Part shown: positions 32,208-40,485 of the stretch, one piece after another
How positions within the stretch are numbered: position 1 is the stretch's first letter
Layout: the number at the start of each line of letters is the position of its first letter
NCBI RefSeq assembly: GCF_032878955.1
Contig: NZ_CP043839.1
Coordinates: 5,270,001-5,334,000 of the forward strand
Origin: Butyricimonas paravirosa
GTDB taxonomy: Bacteria > Bacteroidota > Bacteroidia > Bacteroidales > Marinifilaceae
Direction: 5' to 3'
Length of the DNA stretch: 64,000 bases
The notes under the pieces: generated by a model
Database searches by the model: none
Told to the model about the DNA's origin: nothing
What the model saw: only the letters and a program-made list of their open reading frames with translations
Program-made: the position numbers and the translations under genes

Positions 32208-32978
32208 TTAATGTCTTGCTCTCGCTTTGATGATTTCGAAGAAATCTGCCGCTTTCAGAGATGCACCACCGATAAGTCCACCATCTACGTCCGGATTGGA
32301 GAAAATAGCGTCGGCATTTCCTGCGTTACAGCTTCCTCCGTAAAGGATTGAAGTTTCATCAGCTACGGCTTGTCCGTATTTTTCTGCTACAACAGAACGG
32401 ATGAAGGCGTGCATTTCTTGTGCCTGATCGGGAGTAGCGGTTTTACCGGTACCGATAGCCCAAACCGGTTCGTAAGCGATTACCACATGAGCGAATTGTT
32501 CCGGGGTAAGATTGAAGAGACCGTCGGTCAACTGTTGTTTCACAACTTCGAAATGTTTCTCGGATTCTCTTTCTTCCAGTACTTCACCCACGCAGAAGAT
32601 GATTTCCAACTTGCTGTCTAGGGCTTGTGCAACCTTCTTCACGAGAATAGGACTTGTTTCGCCATAGTAGCTTCTTCTTTCGGAGTGTCCTAAGATCACG
32701 CATTTAGCACCAGTGGAAGCTATCATTTCAGCTGAGATCTCACCCGTGTAGGCTCCGGCTTTTTCCGTTGCGCAATTTTGGGCAGCAACCATGATGGAAG
32801 ATTCTGTGATGTTATGAGCCACTTTTGCCAAGTGGATAAAGGGAGTACCGAGAACAACAAGAACGCCTTCTCCGCCTTCTTTATATCTCACGTAATCATT
32901 CACTTCTCTAGCCAATTCAACTCCTTCAGCGAAGGTTTTGTTCATTTTCCAGTTACCTGCTACAATCTTTTTTCTCAT
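32208..32978 (-). CDS. tpiA: Triose-phosphate isomerase
   Basis: This 256-residue TIM-barrel enzyme interconverts dihydroxyacetone phosphate and glyceraldehyde 3-phosphate in glycolysis. The catalytic residues are visible: Lys in GNWKMNKTF (residues 8-16), the electrophile His in VILGHSERRSYYG and the base Glu in VIAYEPVWAIGTGKTATPDQ, with the phosphate loop LYGGSCNAGNADAI and 'GGLIGGASL' at the end. It is the third gene of a minus-strand group after DUF1599 and the DoxX-family gene, with short gaps of 24 and 26 bases, so it probably shares their transcript. Confidence 0.98.
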   Translation of the reverse strand: MRKKIVAGNWKMNKTFAEGVELAREVNDYVRYKEGGEGVLVVLGTPFIHLAKVAHNITESSIMVAAQNCATEKAGAYTGEISAEMIASTGAKCVILGHSERRSYYGETSPILVKKVAQALDSKLEIIFCVGEVLEERESEKHFEVVKQQLTDGLFNLTPEQFAHVVIAYEPVWAIGTGKTATPDQAQEMHAFIRSVVAEKYGQAVADETSILYGGSCNAGNADAIFSNPDVDGGLIGGASLKAADFFEIIKARARH

Positions 32979-33004
32979 ATCTTTATGTTTTGAATTGTTT
33001 GTGC

Positions 33005-34249
33005 TTAATTGTTTCTTTTCCCTTTTCTACGTGGAATCAGTAAATATGCTACAAAGAAAAGAAGGATAATGGAGTAAACCAAATAAATTCGTTGCATTTG
33101 TTCCCTTGAATACACGCAATAAGCTGTCAAGTCGGTATCTTGTAATTCTTTCACGTCGGGAACATCTTTTCCAGCCCATTTGTCGAGAATTGTGCCTTCT
33201 CGGAGAATGATCACGCCGGGGTTAGAGCGAATCATGGTTTTTAACTGAATCTCGTCAGCCGTACAAAATTCATAGGGAACGTGATTCCGCTTTTTATATG
33301 CTTCAATATCCCGTTCCGAGGATGAGGTTAATCCGTAGAAACGAATCCCTTTTTCCCGGGCGTACTCCGCCAGTCGGTTGATGGCGGGTTGATATTGTGT
33401 ATCGCTCTGGTTAAGGTTGTATGCTACGGCGAGGATCGTGTAATTATCGTCTTCCAGAATTTCTTCTGTGATGTTACCAAGCGTGGGGTGTTCGATTACA
33501 AGGTCATGAATCGGTGTAATATATCCTTTCTTTACCAGTCGCTCAGAGCTACTCTCGTATTCCCAGTTCAGCGTGTCTTGCCACGGGTAGTTTTCTTCCG
33601 TGAAAGACCGGATCTCTCCGGTTTGCTTGTTCTTATACTTTAGTGTGACTTCGTATTGATCCGGTTCAGCTCCTTCGGGAAGTCTCATGCTTTCCGTGAT
33701 GTTCTTGCCGACAGCGTAAGGACGGAAATCCAGTACGGGCAAGTGACGATAGCAATAGATGGAAAGACATAGCATTCCAGCTCCTGCCAGGGTGAGAAAC
33801 GAAAATTGTCCCATCAAAGGAAGCGATGATTTGTATTCCTTACGGTACACGAAGATCATGATGGCCAACAAGAGCAAAATGATATTCTTCCAAAAGGTTT
33901 GCCAGTTCGTTAGGATCATGGCATCCCCGAAACAACCGCAGTCACTTACTGGATTCGTCAGTGCCAGCACAAGGGTCAGTGGGGTGAAAAAAGCCATGAA
34001 TAACAGAGAGCCCCATGCCATACGGGATACCCATAAATTAAACAACAGGGCAATTCCGATCAGAAATTCTGCCAGCGAGAGGGCGAAAGAGAAAAACAAC
34101 GTGGTCGCATTCATCCAGCCCATGCCGAAAGCGTTAAAGTAGTCAGTGAATTTGTAATCAGATCCTAACGGGTCAATTCCTTTCACGAATCCGGAATAGA
34201 TGAATACTATCCCGACAATAATCCTGCACAGGTTTTTGACGAGTCTCAT
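33005..34249 (-). CDS. DoxX/MauE-like membrane protein with thioredoxin-like C-terminal region (BT_3928 type)
   Basis: The 414-residue product has four N-terminal membrane helices (residues about 7-150), with GIVFIYSGFVKGIDPLGSDY at the start and the Cys pair in NPVSDCGCFGDAMILT, the signature of DoxX/MauE-type proteins. A large soluble domain follows, whose 'NYTILAVAYNLNQSDTQYQP...REKGIRFYGLTSSSERD' layout resembles a thioredoxin/peroxiredoxin fold without an evident CxxC. One more helix ends the protein (about 389-408). Proteins of this plan recur next to tpiA in Bacteroidales. The function is unknown; a redox role in the envelope is inferred only from the fold. Confidence 0.85.
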   Translation of the reverse strand: MRLVKNLCRIIVGIVFIYSGFVKGIDPLGSDYKFTDYFNAFGMGWMNATTLFFSFALSLAEFLIGIALLFNLWVSRMAWGSLLFMAFFTPLTLVLALTNPVSDCGCFGDAMILTNWQTFWKNIILLLLAIMIFVYRKEYKSSLPLMGQFSFLTLAGAGMLCLSIYCYRHLPVLDFRPYAVGKNITESMRLPEGAEPDQYEVTLKYKNKQTGEIRSFTEENYPWQDTLNWEYESSSERLVKKGYITPIHDLVIEHPTLGNITEEILEDDNYTILAVAYNLNQSDTQYQPAINRLAEYAREKGIRFYGLTSSSERDIEAYKKRNHVPYEFCTADEIQLKTMIRSNPGVIILREGTILDKWAGKDVPDVKELQDTDLTAYCVYSREQMQRIYLVYSIILLFFVAYLLIPRRKGKRNN

Positions 34250-34273
34250 GTTTGTTTATTTTCTAGTTAGACC

Positions 34274-34813
34274 TTACTCTTGCTCCACGACAAGGCGAAT
34301 CAACCCGAAAACGGCGTAATTTACCATGTCGAAGTAATTTGCATCGATACCTTCCGATATGATCGTGGTACCTTGGTGATCTTCTATCTGTTTCGTACGG
34401 TTAATCTTCATCAGAATCAGGTCGGTGTACGAGCTGACCCGCATCTCCCGCCAGGCTTCATCGTAATCGTGATTCTTGGCAAGCATCAGTTCCTTCGCTT
34501 TATGAAAATAATTTTGATACAGGCGAAGGACTTCATCTTGGGGGGTGTCGTTACCCGGTCCGAGTTGGAGTTGGATCAGTCCCATAATGGAATAGTTAAT
34601 GATCCCGATAAATTCGGGAACAATGCCTTCCCCGACTTTCGTAATCCCCTTTTCTTCAATACTGCGTATACGGTTTGCTTTGATATAGATCTGGTCGGTA
34701 ATGGAGGTCGGGCGGAGTATTCTCCAGGCTGTCCCGTAGTCCTGCATTTTCTTCACGAAGATATCCTGACATATATCTATCACTTTATCATATTCTTGTG
34801 CTGTATTTGGCAT
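34274..34813 (-). CDS. DUF1599 protein with two tandem domain copies
   Basis: The 179-residue product contains two copies of one unit: KMQDYGTAWRILRPTSITDQ...INYSIMGLIQLQ (residues about 18-90) and KNHDYDEAWREMRVSSYTDL...VNYAVFGLIRLV (about 108-178). Each has a (D/E)Y(G/D)xAWR core followed by an IxxKxNRxxxIE helix. DUF1599 belongs to a family also described as nucleotide-modification-associated, mostly by genome context in phages; in Bacteroidales it is a conserved chromosomal gene next to tpiA. The function is unknown. It is the first gene of the minus-strand group with the DoxX-family gene and tpiA, and is divergent from folP. Confidence 0.85.
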   Translation of the reverse strand: MPNTAQEYDKVIDICQDIFVKKMQDYGTAWRILRPTSITDQIYIKANRIRSIEEKGITKVGEGIVPEFIGIINYSIMGLIQLQLGPGNDTPQDEVLRLYQNYFHKAKELMLAKNHDYDEAWREMRVSSYTDLILMKINRTKQIEDHQGTTIISEGIDANYFDMVNYAVFGLIRLVVEQE

Positions 34814-34914
34814 ACTCTATTTATTTTTGATAATGAAATCTGAAAAATAAATTGTTAATTTGTCCTGTAAAAGTACTCAAATAATTGAATATTGGAAATC
34901 GAAAGTTGAAAATT

Positions 34915-35751
34915 ATGACACATATAACGATCGGAGCGGAAAAGGTTAGCTTGGAGAAACCCGTGGTGATGGGTATATTGAACGTGACACCGGATTCTTT
35001 TTATGACGGGGGAAAGTACACGAGCGAGTTGAAGATCATGGAACGGGTGGATGAGATCGTGGAACAGGGAGCCGGGATTATTGATGTCGGGGCATATTCA
35101 ACCCGTCCGGGGGCTGCGTTCGTGGACGCTCAGGAGGAGTTATCCCGGTTGAGTTTTGCCGTGGAATTGATTCGTAAGTACTACCCGCATCTTCCGGTAT
35201 CGATCGATACGTTCCGGGCCGACGTGGCGAAAGAGATCAGTCATTGTCTCGGACCAATAATCATTAATGATATTTCCGGGGGAACAATGGATGACAAGAT
35301 GTTCGAGACGGTGGCGGAATTAGGACTTCCTTATATCATGATGCACATTCAGGGAACACCTCAGGATATGCAGGTTAATCCTCATTACGATGACGTCGTG
35401 CGTGAGGTTCGGGAGTTTTTCACGGAACGGATTGCTCGTTTAAATACTCTGGGATTTAATAATATAATATTGGATCAAGGATTCGGTTTTGGAAAGACCG
35501 TAGCCCATAATTACGAGTTGATGGATAAAATGGAGTCCTTCCTGGATTTGGGTTATCCTTTATTGGTGGGAATCTCCCGGAAATCAATGATTTGGCGTTT
35601 ACTGGAGGTTACACCCCAAGAGGCATTAAATGGAACAACCGTACTGAACACGATCTCCCTGTTGAAAGGGGCACATATTCTCCGGGTTCATGATGTGCGA
35701 GAAGCCGTGGAAGCCGTGAAAATCGTGGAGGCGATGAAAATGAGTTTATAA
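34915..35751 (+). CDS. folP: Dihydropteroate synthase
   Basis: This 278-residue TIM-barrel enzyme joins p-aminobenzoate to 6-hydroxymethyl-dihydropterin pyrophosphate in folate synthesis and is the target of sulfonamides. It has MGILNVTPDSFYDGGKY (pterin/PABA loop), GAGIIDVGAYSTRPGA, SIDTFRADVA, INDISGGTMDDKMF, MMHIQGTPQDMQ and DQGFGFGKTVAHNYELM. The ATG at 34915 is chosen; a TTG at 34885 would add ten residues of no domain value. In many Bacteroidota the next gene is the diadenylate cyclase gene, but here a composite repeat and a convergent methyltransferase gene follow. Confidence 0.97.
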   Translation: MTHITIGAEKVSLEKPVVMGILNVTPDSFYDGGKYTSELKIMERVDEIVEQGAGIIDVGAYSTRPGAAFVDAQEELSRLSFAVELIRKYYPHLPVSIDTFRADVAKEISHCLGPIIINDISGGTMDDKMFETVAELGLPYIMMHIQGTPQDMQVNPHYDDVVREVREFFTERIARLNTLGFNNIILDQGFGFGKTVAHNYELMDKMESFLDLGYPLLVGISRKSMIWRLLEVTPQEALNGTTVLNTISLLKGAHILRVHDVREAVEAVKIVEAMKMSL

Positions 35752-35758
35752 AATTGGT

Positions 35759-35932
35759 ATAGTTTGAAGGTTCGTAAGGTTTATAAAGTTCGTAAGGTTC
35801 ATTGACCCCTGCGGGGCGCTTTGTCAACGGTAGCGTGTGCTACCTTTTAGCCCTTCCCCTGTGTAAGGGGGAGTTGGAGGGGGCAGTCTGTCTGTATAAA
35901 ACAAGACTTTATGAACCTTATAAACTTTATGA
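35759..35932. repeat. Composite intergenic repeat, copy B
   Basis: This copy has the same order as the one at 32041: GGTTCGTAAGGTTTATAAAG words on the left, CTGCGGGGCGCTTT, the hairpin AACGGTAGC-GTGT-GCTACC, and CTTTATGAACCTTATAAACT on the right. A CCCCTGTGTAAGGGGGAG palindrome with GTTGGAGGGGGCAGTC is inserted near the centre (about 35852-35886), of the type seen at 10598-10788. Confidence 0.7.
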
Positions 35933-35933
35933 C

Positions 35934-36479
35934 TTATTTCAGTTGTTTATAAAATAGCGGATGGATGACCTGCCATAGCACGATTCCGGCGGTGACGGAT
36001 ATGTTGAATGAATGTTTGGTCCCGAATTGGGGGATCTCGATACAGTCATCCGAAAGATCAACCACTTCCTGCTGTACGCCTTTTACCTCGTTTCCGAAAA
36101 TGAAAGCATATTTTCGTCCGCTTTTGATGGTAAATTGTTCTAGGGAAATACTGTTCTCTACTTGTTCCACGGATAAAATGGTGTACCCCTCATTTTTCAA
36201 TGCCTGAACCGCATCGGTGGTTTCCTCGAAATACTCCCAGTCTACGCTTTCTTCTGCACCGAGTGCTGTTTTGTGTATTTCCCGGTGGGGAGGTGTTGCC
36301 GTGATACCGCAAAGATATATCTTGGAAAGCCGGAAGGCATCGGACGTGCGAAACACGGAACCAATGTTATTCAAGCTGCGTACGTTGTCCAGTACGACCA
36401 CGATCGGGAGTTTTTCAGCGTCTTTATACTCTTCCGTGGTGAGTCGGTTCAGTTCTTCATTGAGGAGTTTACGAGACAT
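35934..36479 (-). CDS. TrmH/SpoU-family RNA methyltransferase
   Basis: The 181-residue product is a SPOUT methyltransferase: VVLDNVRSLNNIGSVFRTSD (motif 1) with the catalytic Arg/Asn, IFGNEVKGVQQEVVDLSDD (motif 2) and IPQFGTKHSFNISVTAGIVL (motif 3, the knotted SAM site). It should 2'-O-methylate a ribose in tRNA or rRNA; the exact target is not shown by sequence. The ATG at 36479 is used because upstream extension overlaps the end of miaB and adds no domain. It follows miaB by 32 bases on the same strand, so the two RNA-modification genes may be co-transcribed. Confidence 0.92.
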   Translation of the reverse strand: MSRKLLNEELNRLTTEEYKDAEKLPIVVVLDNVRSLNNIGSVFRTSDAFRLSKIYLCGITATPPHREIHKTALGAEESVDWEYFEETTDAVQALKNEGYTILSVEQVENSISLEQFTIKSGRKYAFIFGNEVKGVQQEVVDLSDDCIEIPQFGTKHSFNISVTAGIVLWQVIHPLFYKQLK

Positions 36480-36511
36480 GTTAATTGAAAATTGAGTATT
36501 TTCGATTAGGG

Positions 36512-37843
36512 TTATTGATTTATTGCTTCGCCGATAAGGGTTGCAGGGGTACATTCCGTGACACGAACCTGAACGAGTTCTCCGACTTTAGCTCCGTTAT
36601 CCGGGAAGACGATCACCTTATTCTGGCTGCTGCGACCGAAAAGTTCATCCGATTTCTTCTTGGAAACCCCTTCTACGAGTACCTCGAATACTTTGCCCAC
36701 GTCTTTCAAGTTGCTTTGGTGAGAAATCTCCACCTGCATATCAATGAGTTCCTGCAAACGACGTCCTTTTACTTCCTCGTCCACGTTATCCGGCAAGTTG
36801 CGAGAAGCCACGGTACCCGGACGTTCCGAGTATTTGAACATGAAAGCGGAGTCGAACATCACCTCTTTCATCAAGGCAAGAGTCTGCTGATAATCATCCT
36901 CGCTTTCATTGTGGAACCCGACGAACACGTCCGTGGAAATTCCACAATCGGGGACGATCTCCCGGATGGCATGAATCCGGTCAAGATACCATTCACGGGT
37001 ATATTTTCGGTTCATATCTTTCAGTACGGAATTACTCCCGGATTGGAAGGGTAGATGGATGTGTTTGCAAATATTGGAATGGGTGGCTATCGCACGTAGA
37101 ATGTCATCATTCATATCTTTTGGGTGTGACGTGGCGAAACGGATACGCATGTTGGGTACCGTTTGGGCAACCATGGCGAGTAATGCCGGGAAATTCACTT
37201 CCTGATTATCTCCCCGCCAGAGGTAGGAATTTACATTCTGACCGAGTAGTGTCACTTCCTTGTAACCTTTGGATTGAAGGTCTAGAACTTCATTGACAAT
37301 ACTTCTGGGACTTCGGCTACGCTCGCGTCCTCGGGTGTACGGAACGATGCAATAGGTACAGAAATTATTACATCCCCTCATGATGGAAACGAATCCGGAT
37401 ATGGCTGTTTCGTCAATTCGGGAAGGGCAGATGTCCTTGTAGGTTTCCGTGGTAGAGAGTTCAATGTTGATGGCTTTCTCGCCTTTCTCGGCTTTCTCAA
37501 CCAAGAGCGGGAGATCCATGTACGCATCGGGACCAACCACGATGTTCACGTTCTTCTCCTGTTCAAAAAGAGCCTCTCCCAAACGTTCTGCCATACATCC
37601 CATGATGGCGACCAGCACGTGTGGGTTCTTTTTCTTTACCTCGGAAAATCCTTGTACCCGTCCGCGAACCCGTTGTTCCGCATTTTCACGTACGGAACAG
37701 GTGTTCACCAGAATCACGTCTGCTTCACTTTTTTCTTGCGTCCGTTGGTATCCTTTGTCTTCCAAGATGGCTGCAACCACTTCACTGTCTGCTACGTTCA
37801 TTTGGCAACCGTAAGTTTCGATATAAAATTTCTTTACCTTCAT
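36512..37843 (-). CDS. miaB: tRNA-2-methylthio-N6-dimethylallyladenosine synthase MiaB
   Basis: This 443-residue radical SAM enzyme adds a methylthio group at C2 of i6A37 in tRNA. The N-terminal UPF0004 domain carries the first cluster ligands in YIETYGCQMNVADSEVV, VNTCSVRENAEQRVRG and IMGCMAERLG; the radical SAM domain has the CxxxCxxC in IMRGCNNFCTYCIVPYTRG; and a C-terminal TRAM domain ends 'FEVLVEGVSKKKSDEL...TPATLIGEAI'. Three Cys for the auxiliary cluster and the GRERSRS loop are intact. It works after MiaA (9689). It is the upstream gene of a pair with the TrmH-family gene. Confidence 0.97.
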   Translation of the reverse strand: MKVKKFYIETYGCQMNVADSEVVAAILEDKGYQRTQEKSEADVILVNTCSVRENAEQRVRGRVQGFSEVKKKNPHVLVAIMGCMAERLGEALFEQEKNVNIVVGPDAYMDLPLLVEKAEKGEKAINIELSTTETYKDICPSRIDETAISGFVSIMRGCNNFCTYCIVPYTRGRERSRSPRSIVNEVLDLQSKGYKEVTLLGQNVNSYLWRGDNQEVNFPALLAMVAQTVPNMRIRFATSHPKDMNDDILRAIATHSNICKHIHLPFQSGSNSVLKDMNRKYTREWYLDRIHAIREIVPDCGISTDVFVGFHNESEDDYQQTLALMKEVMFDSAFMFKYSERPGTVASRNLPDNVDEEVKGRRLQELIDMQVEISHQSNLKDVGKVFEVLVEGVSKKKSDELFGRSSQNKVIVFPDNGAKVGELVQVRVTECTPATLIGEAINQ

Positions 37844-38088
37844 TCCTGATTTTATTTGCAGGGGGCAAAGGTAATGAATTTTAGTCTACGGGCTTTCTAT
37901 TTTCTTTTAAAAATACAAAACCATATTTTCGTTTGTCTTGGAAATACATATAGTGTATATGTTGTCGTTATCTCTTCGTTATCCATTCGTTCCTATAGAG
38001 CATGTGTTCATCGATAGTATATCGAAAAGATGTAAGGGTATTGAAAGTCAGGAATTTATTAAGTTTAGAGGAAAAATGTATTTGAAAA
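37844..38088. other. AT-rich spacer between miaB and the capsule promoter
   Basis: No gene is supported here. A small palindrome CATATA-GTG-TATATG lies at about 37947-37961. I looked for inverted repeats that would make the downstream promoter invertible, as in Bacteroides fragilis capsule loci, and saw none. Confidence 0.5.
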
Positions 38089-38120
38089 TTTGCATTGAAA
38101 TTCTTTATGAACTACATTTG
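38089..38120 (+). promoter_or_regulatory. Promoter of the capsular polysaccharide operon
   Basis: TTTG at 38089-38092 and TACATTTG at 38113-38120 are separated by exactly 20 bases, a complete match to the Bacteroidota consensus. Transcription should start near 38127. Confidence 0.8.
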
Positions 38121-38126
38121 CCTCGT

Positions 38127-38251
38127 TCATTTGTCTAATATGGTCCTCTCTGTTTAAGAGGCGGACGTTTAGGAAAAGAGCGTCTTATTTAATTCTTCGG
38201 GCAAAGATCACTCCGTGGATGATCAGGAGGCGCAGCTTTGTCCTGGAATGA
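38127..38251 (+). promoter_or_regulatory. Leader of the capsule operon, likely UpxY target
   Basis: About 125 bases separate the predicted start from the upxY ATG. The leader holds CCTCT-CTGTTTA-AGAGG (about 38143-38161), GATCA...TGATC (about 38206-38224) and a purine-rich AGGAGGCGCAGCTTTG before the gene. In Bacteroides, UpxY antiterminators act on the leader of their own operon, so hairpins here may be the regulated pause or termination sites; that is inference from the family. Confidence 0.5.
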
Positions 38252-38794
38252 ATGAATAAAAATTATGTAATGCTTAAATTGTCCGATAACGAGCTACATT
38301 GGTATGTTGCAAATACTTGTCGTCAGGAGAAAAAGATAAAACAGCGTTTGGATAGCATGGGGATCGAGAATTTCATTCCGTTCCAACAAATTGCACGAAA
38401 AATTCATGGTGTTGATAAATTAATTGAAGTACCGGTTATTCCTAATCTGGTATTTATTCATACGACCTTTAAATCTTGCATGTCATTGATTCAAGAGTAT
38501 GCTTTTGACATGCGTTATTTGAGGGATCGGGAAACGGGTAACTTTTTGATTGTTCCCGATAAACAGATGAATGATTTTATGTTCTTGCTTGACTTCTCCA
38601 AAGAAATGGTGGAGGTGGTGAACGAGAATCTGAAAAAAGGCGATAAAGTACGTGTCATAAAAGGGGATTTTGCCGGGATCGAGGGTGAATTGATCCGGGT
38701 GAAAGGTCATAAAAGAGTGGTCGTAAGGCTGGAAGGGGTCGTGTCTTTAGCTACAGCGTATATTCCTGGTAGTTTTCTGGAAAAGATAGAATAG
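38252..38794 (+). CDS. upxY: UpxY-type transcription antiterminator (NusG paralog)
   Basis: The 180-residue product has a NusG N-terminal domain with LHWYVANTCRQEKKIKQRLD, MGIENFIPFQQIARKI and VPVIPNLVFIHTTFKS, followed by a KOW domain with KKGDKVRVIKGDFAGIEGEL and KGHKRVVVRLEGVVSLATAY. Specialised NusG paralogs of this form head capsular polysaccharide operons in Bacteroidales and prevent early termination in their own leader. Its place as the first gene after a consensus promoter and a hairpin-bearing leader supports this. The ATG at 38252 is used; an ATG four bases upstream is stopped at once. Confidence 0.9.
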   Translation: MNKNYVMLKLSDNELHWYVANTCRQEKKIKQRLDSMGIENFIPFQQIARKIHGVDKLIEVPVIPNLVFIHTTFKSCMSLIQEYAFDMRYLRDRETGNFLIVPDKQMNDFMFLLDFSKEMVEVVNENLKKGDKVRVIKGDFAGIEGELIRVKGHKRVVVRLEGVVSLATAYIPGSFLEKIE

Positions 38795-38798
38795 AAGA

Positions 38799-39491
38799 AT
38801 GAAGAATGATTTTTTTCATGACTTGTACATGGCCATTCGGGATGTACGAGTAAGGGATTGTTCTGCAATGTCATTATCTCATTTGCTACATGGTTATTTG
38901 TCCGTGTATGCGATGGTTCGGGTTTCTCCCGTTTTAGAACGGGAGTATGGAACATTGCAGGAAATTCATGAACGGTTACGTGAAATAGCCAAGGAATTGT
39001 CTAAGGCAATGAAAGATACATCTATCGAGGAGGACGAAAGGATAGGGTACGTGGCTGATTTGATGGATGCTTATCAGACATATTCGGATATGGATTTTTT
39101 GAATGAGGCGTTGGATATGGCTTATCGGGTATTGACCGTGGATGAGCAAGGGGAGATCGTGATACCGGATAAAACTCCTAACGTGTGTCGATTACTTTGT
39201 AATTGGTACTATTTTACGGGGGAGGAGTGGTGTCTGGAGATGGCGGAGGAGATTGCTGAAGATTACGATAATCTGGAACAAAAACAAGTGTGGCAGTGGT
39301 TGCGGACGGAGAGATGCTTTAAAAATTTGTCAGAAGATACGATATTTTTGGAGAGATGGAGTAAAGAAGAGAAGGAGATTTTGAGTAATATCATTGGTTC
39401 TATAGAAAATGCCGGAATAGCGGGTAAAGAAACTTTTTGTTTCGAGATATTGGGGATGTGGGAATTGAAGGGTAAAGGTTTTGAATTATAA
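38799..39491 (+). CDS. Unrecognised protein in the UpxZ position
   Basis: I do not recognise this 230-residue acidic, mostly helical protein. Leu-rich helices and phrases such as LMDAYQTYSDMDFLNEALDM and YRVLTVDEQGEIVIP suggest TPR-like helix pairs; AEEIAEDYDNLEQKQVWQWL and 'SKEEKEILSNIIGSIENAGI' follow. No signal peptide or membrane helix is present. In B. fragilis capsule operons the second gene is upxZ, an inhibitor of non-cognate UpxY proteins. This protein sits in the same position, 4 bases after upxY, but is longer than UpxZ (about 160) and shows no similarity I can see. An UpxZ-like role is only positional inference. Confidence 0.65.
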   Translation: MKNDFFHDLYMAIRDVRVRDCSAMSLSHLLHGYLSVYAMVRVSPVLEREYGTLQEIHERLREIAKELSKAMKDTSIEEDERIGYVADLMDAYQTYSDMDFLNEALDMAYRVLTVDEQGEIVIPDKTPNVCRLLCNWYYFTGEEWCLEMAEEIAEDYDNLEQKQVWQWLRTERCFKNLSEDTIFLERWSKEEKEILSNIIGSIENAGIAGKETFCFEILGMWELKGKGFEL

Positions 39492-39511
39492 TTGAAATCG
39501 TTAAATATATC

Positions 39512-40483
39512 ATGAAGAATTTTGCTTTGATCGGGGTGGCCGGTTACATCGCTCCCCGCCATTTACGTGCCATAAAAGACACGGGTAATCGTTTGGTCGC
39601 TGCTTACGACAAGTTTGATAGCGTGGGAATCATGGACAGTTTCTTTCCCGAAGCGTCCTTTTTCACGGAGATGGAATTGTTCGATCGTTATTGTTCTCGG
39701 ATAAAGGGAGATGATAACCGGGTAGACATGGTTTCCATTTGTACACCTAACTACTTGCATGACGCTCATATCCGTTACGGGTTACGCTTGGGTGCTGACG
39801 TGATCTGCGAGAAACCGCTGGTGTTGAACCCGTGGAATATCGATGCTTTGGCCGAGGTGGAACGGGAAACCGGGCACAAGGTGAACAACATCCTTCAACT
39901 TCGCTTGCATGACTCGATCAAGGCCTTGAAAAAACGAATAGACGAGGGTCCGAAAGATAAAGTTTACGACGTGGATCTGACTTATATCACTTCTCGCGGT
40001 AACTGGTATTACACGAGTTGGAAAGGAGACGAGCGTAAGAGTGGAGGCGTGGCAACGAATATCGGTGTTCATTTTTACGACATGTTGACCTGGGTTTTCG
40101 GTGGGGTTAAGGAGAACATCGTTCACGTGAAGAGCCATGACCGGGTGGCCGGGTATTTGGAGCTAGAACGTGCACGTGTTCGTTATTTCCTGAGCATAAA
40201 TGCCGACAATCTACCGGAGAATGCCGTGGAGGGAGAAAAGCGCACGTATCGTTCCATCCGTATCGAGGGCGAGGAATTCGAGTTTAGTAACGGTTTCACG
40301 GAGTTGCACACGGAGAGTTACAAGCACGTTCTTTCCGGTGAAGGCTTTGGCTTGGACGAGGTTCGTAATTGTATAAATATCGTTCATCATATCCGTAACG
40401 CGGAACCGATAGGTTTGAAAGGTGATTATCACCCGCTGGCTAAATTACCTCTCGTGAAACATCCTTTCGGCTGGAGTAGATAA
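39512..40483 (+). CDS. UDP-GlcNAc-uronate 3-dehydrogenase (WbpB/WlbA-like, Gfo/Idh/MocA family)
   Basis: The 323-residue product has an N-terminal Rossmann fold (FALIGVAGYIAPRHLRAIKD, residues 4-23), ICTPNYLHDAHIRYGLRLGA and the conserved CEKPLVLNPWNID (about 105), followed by a C-terminal GFO/IDH/MocA domain with GGVATNIGVHFYDMLTWVFG. This family oxidises C3 of UDP-2-acetamido-2-deoxy-glucuronate in the pathway to 2,3-diamino-uronic acids. The next two genes encode a WbpE-like aminotransferase and a WbpA-like dehydrogenase, giving the WbpA/B/E set of steps. Substrate is inferred from that context. Confidence 0.88.
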   Translation: MKNFALIGVAGYIAPRHLRAIKDTGNRLVAAYDKFDSVGIMDSFFPEASFFTEMELFDRYCSRIKGDDNRVDMVSICTPNYLHDAHIRYGLRLGADVICEKPLVLNPWNIDALAEVERETGHKVNNILQLRLHDSIKALKKRIDEGPKDKVYDVDLTYITSRGNWYYTSWKGDERKSGGVATNIGVHFYDMLTWVFGGVKENIVHVKSHDRVAGYLELERARVRYFLSINADNLPENAVEGEKRTYRSIRIEGEEFEFSNGFTELHTESYKHVLSGEGFGLDEVRNCINIVHHIRNAEPIGLKGDYHPLAKLPLVKHPFGWSR

Positions 40484-40485
40484 TA

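Noticed and set aside
37938..38138. Plus-strand 66-codon frame before the capsule operon
   Set aside because: It overlaps the consensus capsule promoter and shows no domain or start signal.
37964..38190. Invertible promoter as in B. fragilis capsule loci
   Set aside because: I looked for matching inverted repeats on both sides of the promoter and found none longer than a few bases.
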